Positions 1-5,091 of a stretch of DNA of 5,091 bases are shown one piece after another. The stretch's first letter is position 1; the number at the start of each line of letters is the position of its first letter. Both the position numbers and the translations under genes were made by a program. The notes under the pieces are model-generated. The model ran no database searches. It was not told the origin of the DNA and saw nothing but the letters and a program-made list of their open reading frames with translations. Source of the DNA: an uncultured bacterium (lineage in GTDB: Bacteria; Actinomycetota; Coriobacteriia; Coriobacteriales; Coriobacteriaceae); the NCBI GenBank assembly GCA_905216075.1, contig CAJMSO010000156.1, forward strand, positions 1-5,091. The letters are read 5' to 3'.

Positions 1-220
1 GCAACACGGCGGCCAACTCGCGAATATTACCGGCTCTATCGGCCGTCGGCCTCATGAGCACCTTCATCTTGATCGTGCGCGGACCAATCTTCCGCCCGAT
101 GTACCGTGCCCCGTCCATCCCGGGCACCTCCTGCACGACCGCCTCGATGGGCGGGAGCAGCGAATCAACCGCCCCCGCCGCGATGAGGTAGTCGCCCAAA
201 TCGACTCCACCGAATATCAT
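1..220 (-). CDS. Distal tail protein (Dit), N-terminal part (3' end outside window)
   Basis: This is the likely baseplate hub that joins the tail tube to the tip, of the siphophage distal tail family. The 73 visible residues start MIFGGVDLGDYLIAAG at ATG 220-218, which overlaps the tape measure stop TGA (219-217) as ATGA. The segment PPIEAVVQEVPGMDGARYIGRK, followed by GPRTIKMKVLM, matches the N-terminal beta domain of the family, in which a PGRDG/PGMDG turn is typical and is followed by the E/K-rich strand pair. The rest lies beyond the window. A G-rich stretch (AAGGGGG) precedes the ATG by about 13 bases, rather far, so coupling to the upstream stop is likely. This gene shares the reading frame of the unshifted tape measure ORF, so the frame break upstream makes the two ORFs read as one. 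Confidence 0.85.
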   Translation of the reverse strand, partial: MIFGGVDLGDYLIAAGAVDSLLPPIEAVVQEVPGMDGARYIGRKIGPRTIKMKVLMRPTADRAGNIRELAAVL

Positions 221-2104
221 GCCAGCCCCAACCCCCTTCGCCTCTCTTGCAGCTTGCGCCCGATGCGCTCCAACAGCTTGTCGTCGTCTGCCTCGCTGCC
301 GGAGTGCTCGAAGTGCTCTATCACGATAGACACATTGCCGGACGCCGTAGGAAGTCGCAGGCGTCGCGGAGCCTCTAATGCGGCCCTCGACGTCGAACGT
401 CCCGCCTATGTCTGCGGTCTTGTCGTCCAAAAACTCCTCAACCTCGCCCCATCCCCTCTCAAGCCCACCCAGCAACCCGTCCATGATGAGCGTGCCGTTC
501 TTGGTGAGCAGCTTCCTGTCGACGTTCTCGGGCCCCTTGATCTTCGGGATCATGGAGGTGATGTTGCCGAACCAGCTCTTAACGTTCCCCCAGATGCTTT
601 TCAGGCCGTCCCACAACGAGTTGAGAATGTCCTTGCCGATTTGAAAAAGGTCGATGCTGCCAAGACTGTCCATGATGGTGGACCCAATCTCCGGCAGCCT
701 TGAGATCAACTCGCCGATGAATGTCGGGAACGCAGTAAGCAGCGAAATGAACAGCTGCAACCCTGCTTCTATCAAAGTCGGGATGTTCTCGATCAGCGTC
801 GTCACGATGGTCGAGATGATCGTCGGCAGGTTTTCAACGAGGGCCGAGATGAACTGCGGCAGAGCCGTGATGATGCCCGTAAAAAGCTGCAATGCCCCTT
901 GGATGATCTCGTCCAGGTGCTCAAGCAAGGTGGTGATGATCGTCGTGATGATGCTCGGCAGCACCGGGACCAGCTGCTCGATGAGAAGCGGTATAGCCGT
1001 CACAAGGCCCAGGAACAGCGTCAGCGCCGCCTCGACAAGAACCGGTATGTTTTCCGTCAGGAACGTTACCAGGGTCTCGATGATCGTCGGCAGAGCATCC
1101 ACGAGTGCCTGAATCGCCGTCGGAAGCACCTGCACTATCGCCGTGATGATGGTTGAGACCATGCCGACGAAAGTCTCGATCATCCCAGGCAGCTGCTCTC
1201 CAATCAGCGCGATAATCCCAGGCAGGCTCTCCATTATCGCCGTGGACAACGAGCTGATAATCTCCTGCACCCTCGGAACGATGTTACCTGCCGCCGTGGT
1301 CACGGTCTCAACCAGCTGCCCGGTCAGCTCGCCGACGTTAGCCGTATCGTCTCCAAGGCCGGTCAGCCAGTTTTCCCATGCCGCCCTCATGGCCGTGACG
1401 GAACCCTCGATGGTTGTCGCGGCCTCGTTTGCCGTGGTCCCAGCGATGTTCATCTCTTCCTGGATCGTCTGAATGGCCGTGACAACATCCGCGAACGACT
1501 CGATGGACAGGTCTGCCATCTCGCCGTTTGCCTCGCGCACGCGGTTGGCGTCGGCGATCAGGCGCTCCATCTCATCTTTGGTGCCGCCATAGCCCAACTT
1601 GAGGTTGTCGAGCATCGTGTAATTCTGCTTGGCAAACCCCTGATAGGCGTTTTGCACATCCTCCATGTTCGAGCCGTACACGTTGACGTTGTCCGCCATG
1701 GCACGAATCGCAACGTCGGCCTGCTTAGCCGCCGCCTCCGTGTCGCCTCCCATGGACTGCACCAGCGCCGCCGAGAACGACGTAGCCTGCTCCATGTATT
1801 GGTTCGCGCTCAGTCCGGCAGTCTTATAGGCCTCCTGGGCGTTCTTTAGCACAGCGTCCGACGCCTCGCCGAAGATCTTATCGACGCCGCCCGCAAGCTG
1901 CTCATAGCTTGCGTATGCGTCCAACGCGCCCTTGCCGATGGCCGCCACGCCTGCCCCCACGGCAACAGTGCCCGCAGCAATCGCGGCTGCCCCGGCCTTC
2001 GCAGCACCAGACAGGCCGCTTTTTATCTTTGACGCCGCAGCCTCTACCTTGCTGCTTGCCTCGTCGTTGGCAGTGATGCTGACTACGAGATCAAGTAGGT
2101 TCAT
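217..2104 (-). CDS. Tape measure protein, TP901-1-like, with a one-base frame break near its 3' end
   Basis: This protein sets tail length, fills the tube before DNA ejection and is the substrate of the chaperone above. It starts at ATG 2104, overlapping the chaperone stop (TAATG), with a double ribosome site (GGAGG 2119-2115 and AGGAG 2112-2108). Features in order: N-terminal helix (MNLLDLVVSITANDEA); Ala/Gly-rich hydrophobic stretch at residues 37-57; a conserved tape measure core at about 60-190, including YEQLAGGVDKIFGEA and NMEDVQNAYQGFAKQNYTMLD; a WENWLTGLG segment near 243-252; a hydrophobic repetitive region at about 275-483; and a C-terminal part with GPENVDRKLLTKNGTLIMDG. After residue 584 the coding sense moves to the +1 frame (PTASGNVSIVIEHFEHSGSE) and ends at TGA 219-217. 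The restored protein would be 628 residues, short for a siphophage. The frame break means the gene may be damaged or misread. Confidence 0.9.
350..355 (-). other. Apparent +1 frame break in the tape measure gene
   Basis: On the minus strand the codons GCG ACT TCC TAC give way to a protein-like reading only if one T of ACTTCC (353 or 352) is dropped: GCG ACT CCT ACG, then SGNVSIVIEH. The unshifted frame becomes Arg/Gln-rich non-protein-like text for 44 codons, without a stop. The restored frame has a stop (TAG 408-406) upstream, so the switch must lie between about 405 and 340; ACTTCC is the smoothest point. Confidence 0.75.
656..1051 (-). repeat. Three tandem 44-residue (132-base) hydrophobic repeats in the tape measure protein
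   Basis: The units start at 1051 (NIPVLVEAALTLF), 919 (HLDEIIQGALQLF) and 787 (NIPTLIEAGLQLF), exactly 132 bases apart. Each carries a helix of 13 residues, then a TAxP turn at position about 18-21, an LP at 31-32, and a closing SIITTIITTLLE / TIISTIVTTLIE segment. The third unit diverges in its last 12 residues. Less regular LP-containing segments (residues about 275-350) precede them and are probably older copies. The spacing in whole codons and the conserved hydrophobic pattern indicate duplication within the protein. Confidence 0.85.
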
Positions 2105-2699
2105 TAGCTCCTCACCTCCAAACCAGCTCCTTTTACTATTCCGTCGATGACCTCGTTTGGGTCAATGTCTGGCTTTTTGCCCCTGCCGACCATGTCCGCC
2201 CAGCTCTCGCCTACGCACCTGCCCTGAGCCTGCAAGCGCATCGACTCCGTTACGTACACGCGGAATGCGTACTCCTCCCGCTCCCTAGCAAAACGGCCCT
2301 CGGTGTACGCGCGAAACGATCGCACGTTCCGAGGGCCGCGATATTCGCCCAGGCAAACGGCCAGGGTCTTTCGCCCGTCCAGGCTCAGCCGAAAAAACTC
2401 AAAAGCTCTTCGTCGGTCAGGATCTCGTAGACATCTCCGAAGAGCTTTGCCATGGTCAGTTCCCGCTCGTACTCCTCGGTGGTGACGCCGTTCACAGCCG
2501 CGAGCACCGCCACCAAATCTGCCTTGTGCTTGCGGATGATTATCGGCACGACGGACTTCGCGGCGTCGAGCGGCTTCTTGCCCTTGCACGACCCGATGGC
2601 CGTCTGAACGCCGCTGTCCTCGGCGATGTTGGCAATAGGCACGACGATCTCGCCGATGACGTCGAACACCCGCTCGCCCTTGATCTCGGAAAGCCTCAC
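2104..2699 (-). CDS. Tail assembly chaperone, long -1 frameshift form
   Basis: This is the counterpart of lambda gpG-T. Ribosomes that slip back one base at T TTT TTC (2397-2391) read residues 1-103 of the short form. They then continue at CGG 2391-2389 in the -1 frame for 95 more residues to TAA 2106-2104, giving 198 residues (join 2699-2391 and 2391-2104). The extension begins RLSLDGRKTLAVCLGEY, passes an Arg/Glu-rich helix (EGRFAREREEYAFRVYV), and ends DIDPNEVIDGIVKGAGLEVRS. It lacks a plausible start of its own near the junction, which argues that it is made by frameshifting. The TAA overlaps the tape measure ATG (TAATG). In lambda the T domain contacts the tail tube protein; the same role is inferred here. 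The same -1 frame is open upstream to 2883, but that part is a shadow of the tail tube gene. Confidence 0.85.
2385..2699 (-). CDS. Tail assembly chaperone, short (unshifted) form
   Basis: This 104-residue protein, the counterpart of lambda gpG, is thought to coat the tape measure and recruit tail tube subunits; it is not part of the virion. It starts at GTG 2699-2697 with AAGGGGG four bases upstream. The protein is mostly helical: RLSEIKGERVFDVIGEIVVP at the start, a basic segment around GKKPLDAAKSVVPIIIRKHK, a VLAAVNGVTTEEYERELT segment, and an acidic end (DEELLSFFG). This layout is usual for the chaperone of Gram-positive siphophages. It lies between tail tube and tape measure genes, the standard place, and its last codons contain a -1 slippery site. 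Function is inferred from position, size and the frameshift architecture, since these proteins diverge strongly in sequence. Confidence 0.85.
   Translation of the reverse strand: MRLSEIKGERVFDVIGEIVVPIANIAEDSGVQTAIGSCKGKKPLDAAKSVVPIIIRKHKADLVAVLAAVNGVTTEEYERELTMAKLFGDVYEILTDEELLSFFG
2391..2397 (-). promoter_or_regulatory. Programmed -1 ribosomal slippery heptamer T TTT TTC
   Basis: On the minus strand the unshifted codons are AGT TTT TTC GGC TGA, giving a perfect X XXY YYZ heptamer two codons before the stop. Both tRNAs can re-pair after a one-base slip (TTT to TTT, TTC to TTT). Slippage joins the short chaperone to the 95-residue downstream frame. I see no convincing strong hairpin downstream; a short GGG/CCC pairing around 2375-2360 is possible but weak. 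Confidence 0.85.
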
Positions 2700-2708
2700 T
2701 AATCCCCC

Positions 2709-3275
2709 TTACTCCGAAGCTCCGGTAGCGGGAGCCACATAGTACAGCTCGAACGGCACTGTGTCCTGCAAGTCGATGGAATAGTGACCGGTGAACTCGA
2801 AGGCGAACTGAGCTTTGCCCTTGTCGGTGCTCTGCAACGAGAAACCTCCGGTGCTCAGTGCGTTGATGAGCCTGATCGCACAATAGCCGCCGTCGCTCAA
2901 GTCGCCAACGAACCAGATGTCGTCGAAGTCGGTCTGCTTTACTACGTTTCTCGGGACGACCTTGCCTCCGTTCTCGTCCGCAAGGCCCACCAGCTTTTTA
3001 GCCGTCTTGCTGTCTGTGGTGACAAGCGTCCCGGAGAGCAGGCATTCCCACGCGTCGAGCTGCTTAAGCTCCATGGTGTTCTTCGGGCAGTTGTCTATAT
3101 CCTCGCCGAAGTCCGTGAAGCTCGGCGTGGCCGTGAACGACACGCCGCCGGTGGTCGCGCCGAGGATGTTGTCCTCTACATACGTCTTGCCACTCGGGTC
3201 GAAGTCCGTGAGCACCATCCCGGCATTGATCGCCAGTCTCTCGAAGGTGTTCACGGGGATTTTGGAAAAACTCAT
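2709..3275 (-). CDS. Major tail tube protein
   Basis: This 188-residue protein is the probable subunit of the hexameric rings stacked into the tail tube. It begins MSFSKIPVNTFERLAINAG, which sets the self-interaction start common in tail tube proteins of this kind, and continues with ILGATTGGVSFTATPSF, a beta-hairpin segment typical of the family. FTDFGEDIDNCPKNTMELKQLD, a central helix, and VKQTDFDDIWFVGDLSDGG follow. The C-terminal half is strand-rich (GGFSLQSTDKGKAQFAFEFTGHYS), as expected for the tube fold. Position after the terminator and before the chaperone gene is the standard place. A good GGAGG (3286-3282) lies six bases before the ATG. The alternative, a tail sheath, is unlikely given the short length and absence of a second tail gene. 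Confidence 0.88.
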   Translation of the reverse strand: MSFSKIPVNTFERLAINAGMVLTDFDPSGKTYVEDNILGATTGGVSFTATPSFTDFGEDIDNCPKNTMELKQLDAWECLLSGTLVTTDSKTAKKLVGLADENGGKVVPRNVVKQTDFDDIWFVGDLSDGGYCAIRLINALSTGGFSLQSTDKGKAQFAFEFTGHYSIDLQDTVPFELYYVAPATGASE

Positions 3276-3276
3276 G

Positions 3277-3654
3277 CTAATCCTCCGTAAGGTACTCGAC
3301 GCTCAAATTTATGTAGCGCCTCTTGATTGCATTGTCGTCCCCCTCGCCGTCCACGGACTGCGAGAACGGAACTCCCCTCTTGATCCAGACGCTACCGCCT
3401 TCGCACAGGAGGAACACTCCCTTCCTTCCGACGCGCTCTGAAATCTCCTGCGCCTTGGCGTTCGGAAGCGCCTCGGACTCAGTGAGGTACCAAAGGTTTA
3501 CCACGACGGACTGCTCGCCATCTCCGAAAGCACCTGTGCTCAGCTCGTAGGTCAGATATGGCATCTCGGCGTCTGCTGGTACGGCGGTAGCCGCATATGC
3601 TGGCACGCCGAACCCGCTCAGGAACTCGTAGATCGCACCAGCCTTTGTGGTCAT
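3277..3654 (-). CDS. Tail terminator / tail-to-head joining protein, Minor_capsid_3-like
   Basis: This 125-residue protein is likely the ring that caps the finished tail tube and joins it to the head (SPP1 gp17 role; Minor_capsid_3 group). Visible features in order are an N-terminal helix (AIYEFLSGFGVPAYA), VPADAEMPYLTYELS with the Pro-Tyr-Leu-Thr-Tyr strand typical of terminators, then VVVNLWYLTES. The next segments are NAKAQEISERVG, a Gly-rich strand pair with GGSVWIKRGVPF, and a closing IKRRYINLSVEYLTE strand. Size, alpha/beta layout and position immediately before the tail tube gene agree. The ATG overlaps the upstream stop as ATGA. Its last codons carry the ribosome binding site of the tail tube gene. 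Only three small genes separate capsid and tail tube, so this is also the only terminator candidate. Confidence 0.8.
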   Translation of the reverse strand: MTTKAGAIYEFLSGFGVPAYAATAVPADAEMPYLTYELSTGAFGDGEQSVVVNLWYLTESEALPNAKAQEISERVGRKGVFLLCEGGSVWIKRGVPFSQSVDGEGDDNAIKRRYINLSVEYLTED

Positions 3655-3995
3655 AGGTGGTACTCCTCTGCCTGAACCTGCTGAAACGAGAACGATGCAA
3701 CTTCCGGCGTCTGAACATCGTCGGAATTTGATAGCACGCGGAACGCCTGGCCGTCGCTGTCGCGCTTGAATACGCCGTGGAACTCAAGCCTGTATGCCTT
3801 GTCGACCGTGACCGTGTACTTGGTGCTCACCGCATCCTTTGATGCCATGCGGGCGGGGGAGGAATTGTCAAGCACGATGGCGGCTGAGAAGCTCATTCCC
3901 TCAAGCCATGAATCCATCCAACCGCCCTCGCCGTCCGGAACCCTATGGCGCTCCATGAGCGTGCACGGCTCCTTGAACTTCTCGATGAGGCTCAA
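3651..3995 (-). CDS. Head closure (stopper) protein, Minor_capsid_2-like
   Basis: This protein plugs the filled head and docks the tail, the role of SPP1 gp16. I start it at TTG 3995-3993 rather than the upstream TTG at 4007. GGAGG at 4005-4001 sits five bases before 3995, and the TTG overlaps the adaptor stop as TTGA, while the 4007 codon has no ribosome binding site. This gives 114 residues starting MSLIEKFKEPCTLMER. Recognisable family features are RVPDGEGGWMDSW near the start, KYTVTVDKAYRLEFHGVFKR in the middle, and DGQAFRVLSNSDDVQTPE, then QVQAEEYHL at the end; this is a small beta-barrel-type protein. The stop overlaps the next ATG (ATGA), implying translational coupling. Family placement is by resemblance and gene order. 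Confidence 0.8.
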   Translation of the reverse strand: MSLIEKFKEPCTLMERHRVPDGEGGWMDSWLEGMSFSAAIVLDNSSPARMASKDAVSTKYTVTVDKAYRLEFHGVFKRDSDGQAFRVLSNSDDVQTPEVASFSFQQVQAEEYHL

Positions 3996-4444
3996 AGCTT
4001 CCTCCAAGCGTTGAGGCGCGCCCTGAACTGGTCTTTCCAGGAGTACGAGCCACCGTCTGATCCTCCGCCGTCCTTTAAGCTGTACGAGTAACCGCCGAAG
4101 CTCTCAGACTTGTACGGGCTTGCGATTGCCTGCGCGTTCGCCTCGCACCATTCGGCAATGTCGTCGGCGAGCACCTTTACCGCCATTGGAACGGCGAGCG
4201 GGGCGATGTATCCCGTGAACACCTCGTCTTGCAGAACGTCGGAATTGTCCCCGAAAAGGTGCAAGCCGTCGTTGAACACCGACCCTTGCACCCAATAGTA
4301 CTGACCATCCGCCAGGAACGTTATTCCGGCGTCCCCGTCGTGGATTCTGTACTCCCGATAGCGTCGCGACTGCTCGAACCGGTTGTTCAAGTGGTTCATG
4401 ACCTCTTCGAGCGTCGCCGTCCTATCCGACCTGGTGTCAGGCAT
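3992..4444 (-). CDS. Head-tail adaptor (connector) protein
   Basis: This 150-residue protein is likely the adaptor ring that binds under the portal after DNA packaging (role of SPP1 gp15 / HK97 gp6, or the Minor_capsid_1 group). It opens with a helix (LEEVMNHLNNRFE). A beta-rich centre follows (YREYRIHDGDAGITFL, YYWVQGSVFNDGLH), then a helical segment with DDIAEWCEANAQAIASPYKSE. The end is typical of the group: SFGGYSYSLKDGG and WKDQFRARLNAWRKL. Position supports the call, since it lies directly behind the capsid gene and before the closure gene. The ATG is preceded by GAGGGGGG with five bases of spacing, and it overlaps the stop of the small ORF upstream. The stop (TGA, 3994-3992) overlaps the next start. 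The assignment rests on order, size and recalled C-terminal motifs, not on a database search. Confidence 0.78.
   Translation of the reverse strand: MPDTRSDRTATLEEVMNHLNNRFEQSRRYREYRIHDGDAGITFLADGQYYWVQGSVFNDGLHLFGDNSDVLQDEVFTGYIAPLAVPMAVKVLADDIAEWCEANAQAIASPYKSESFGGYSYSLKDGGGSDGGSYSWKDQFRARLNAWRKL
4001..4005 (-). promoter_or_regulatory. Ribosome binding site that decides the TTG start of the head closure gene
   Basis: GGAGG lies inside the adaptor's last codons, five bases before TTG 3995-3993. The earlier in-frame TTG at 4007 has no such site, so the shorter form is preferred. Confidence 0.7.
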
Positions 4445-4550
4445 CCGCGCCCCCCTCTATGACCTCGATGATCTCGGCCTTTCTCATCGCACTCGTGACG
4501 CCCGTGACCCCGTAGCTTCGGGCTAGGTCAAGCAATCTGGCCTTGCTCAT
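4437..4550 (-). CDS. Small Rho_N/SAP-like helical protein, possibly a capsid C-terminal extension
   Basis: This is a 37-residue ORF starting MSKARLLDLARSYGV and ending in TGA, which overlaps the next gene's ATG (ATGCCTGA). The pattern of a first helix (KARLLDLARSYG), a short V/T/G link, and a second helix (AMRKAEIIEVIE) matches the helix-extended-helix fold of Rho N-terminal and SAP-like domains, where the second helix commonly reads MRKxELI. Such domains often bind nucleic acid or proteins; no function is shown here. Small ORFs of this type do follow capsid genes in Gram-positive phages. The start is uncertain: the only ribosome binding site (AGGAG) ends one base before the ATG, which is too close. 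The frame is open upstream without another ATG, GTG or TTG, through the capsid stop, so a -1 fusion to the capsid protein is an alternative. The coding character is convincing; the mode of expression is not settled. Confidence 0.6.
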   Translation of the reverse strand: MSKARLLDLARSYGVTGVTSAMRKAEIIEVIEGGADA

Positions 4551-4588
4551 GCTCCTGAGGTCGGGCGAAGGCGTGTCATCGAGTGCTT

Positions 4589-5091
4589 CTATTCCCCCGA
4601 GCCACCGGTGGATGCGGCAGCGGTGATGGTTGCAACGACGATGCCGTCGATGCGCTCGGCAAAGATCTTGACGCCGCTAATCACCGTGTCAAACGCCGTC
4701 AGGTTGGTGTAGTCGGCCTCCTCGTGGATGCCGATGTAGCCGGTCGAGTCGGAAGTGAAGCTAAACGCCTGGTCGAGGTCTGCGCCGTTGACTGGCACGT
4801 AATACACGACGATGTTGTCCTGCGCAGTCGCGTAGATCTTGCCCTTAGGCACAGAGGCGTTCATGAACACCGTGCCGAGGCCCAGGAAACCCTCGATGTA
4901 GCTCATACCGAACGCTGTCTGCGTGGTAACCACGGCACCGCCGAGGTAGTCTGCCACGTCCTCGGGATGCATGAAGAACACGGTCGAAGAGTCGGTGTCC
5001 TCGAAAAGCACCTGGAGCTTGCCCCACGCAGCCGCAGCGGCCTTCTGCAAGCCCACTCCGGTTGCCGTGCCGGTGCCGGTCGCCATGAAGG
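4589..5091 (-). CDS. Major capsid protein, C-terminal part (5' end outside window)
   Basis: This is the shell-forming subunit of the phage head. The window holds about the last 166 residues and the TAG stop at 4591-4589. The visible part resembles the C-terminal half of Gram-positive siphophage capsid proteins (usually near 270-300 residues): a Gly/Thr/Ala-rich stretch (ATGTGTATGVGLQKA), a helix leading into LFEDTDSSTVFFMHPEDVADYLG-like text, then TQTAFG, YIEGFLGLG, a YTNLTAFDTVISG segment, and a final ERIDGIVVATI strand. The in-frame ATG at 5086 has no visible ribosome binding site, and a Phe codon precedes it at the edge, so it is almost certainly internal. The tail ends in Ser/Thr/Gly-rich residues, with a five-G run two codons before the stop (see findings). 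Family recognition is from memory of typical sequences; confidence in a capsid role is high. Confidence 0.9.
   Translation of the reverse strand, partial: FMATGTGTATGVGLQKAAAAAWGKLQVLFEDTDSSTVFFMHPEDVADYLGGAVVTTQTAFGMSYIEGFLGLGTVFMNASVPKGKIYATAQDNIVVYYVPVNGADLDQAFSFTSDSTGYIGIHEEADYTNLTAFDTVISGVKIFAERIDGIVVATITAAASTGGSGE

Noticed and set aside
353..405. A genuine programmed +1 frameshift in the tape measure gene
   Set aside because: No known slippery motif or stop codon lies at the switch in the unshifted frame; an indel or base-call error is simpler, though it could not be excluded.
254..1472. Several overlapping plus-strand ORFs across the tape measure region (254-703, 378-644, 654-1112, 899-1156, 1143-1472)
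   Set aside because: They are antisense to a well-supported gene; their Ser/Met/Val/Ile-rich, repetitive text is the complement of the hydrophobic Ile/Thr/Leu repeats, with no ribosome sites or recognisable domains.
2391..2397. T-rich run after chaperone gene as part of a terminator
   Set aside because: It lies inside coding sequence, has no stem before it, and is explained by the slippery heptamer.
2398..2883. The -1 frame ORF upstream of the slippery site (part of 2883-2104, minus strand)
   Set aside because: This is Arg/His-rich shadow of the tail tube and chaperone genes; only the part downstream of position 2391 is coding-like.
2784..3441. Plus-strand ORFs 2784-3290 and 2917-3441 over the tail tube and terminator genes
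   Set aside because: They are shadows of convincing minus-strand genes that have good ribosome sites; no coding features of their own.
5084..5086. ATG at the right edge as the true start of the capsid gene
   Set aside because: No ribosome site is visible, the codon before it is in-frame Phe, and the protein would be far shorter than the family; it is an internal Met.
1..5091. CRISPR arrays, tRNA genes, attachment sites, promoters, defence or other accessory genes
   Set aside because: No direct repeats with spacers, tRNA-like folds or non-structural genes were seen; nearly every base belongs to packed structural genes.

Overview
This window is a piece of a tailed-phage (siphovirus-type) head-tail morphogenesis module, either a free phage or a prophage. 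All recognisable genes lie on the minus strand, so transcription runs from position 5091 down to 1. The order is: major capsid protein (C-terminal part, 5091-4589), a tiny Rho_N/SAP-like helical ORF (4550-4437), head-tail adaptor (4444-3992), head closure protein (3995-3651), tail terminator (3654-3277), major tail tube protein (3275-2709), tail assembly chaperone (2699-2385, with a -1 frameshifted extension to 2104), tape measure protein (2104-217) and the N-terminus of the distal tail protein (220-1). The genes are packed with almost no intergenic DNA; stop and start codons overlap or nearly abut at most junctions. I see no promoter, terminator, RNA gene, CRISPR array, attachment site or insertion sequence. 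The long plus-strand reading frames are shadows.

The composition is clearly GC-rich, while the capsid, three-gene connector set and TP901-1-like tape measure are of the kind found in siphophages of Gram-positive bacteria. Ribosome binding sites are strong GGAGG types. This suggests a phage of a moderately GC-rich Gram-positive host; a Coriobacteriia-like gut actinobacterium would fit, but that is a low-confidence inference and nothing here identifies the host.

The genes act together as an assembly line. The capsid protein builds the shell. The adaptor, closure and terminator proteins form the neck and cap the tail. The chaperone pair loads tail tube protein around the tape measure, which sets tail length. 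The distal tail protein starts the baseplate.

Three points are non-routine. (1) The tail chaperone gene carries a textbook T TTT TTC slippery heptamer (2397-2391), with the -1 frame open to exactly the tape measure start. (2) The tape measure frame is broken by one surplus base near position 352: the true C-terminus lies in the +1-shifted frame, and the unshifted frame runs open straight into the distal tail gene. (3) The end of the capsid gene has a five-G run just before its stop, and a -1 slip there would append the Rho_N-like helices to the capsid protein; the alternative independent start is poorly supported. I found no evidence of a wholly new biological system; the module is otherwise conventional.
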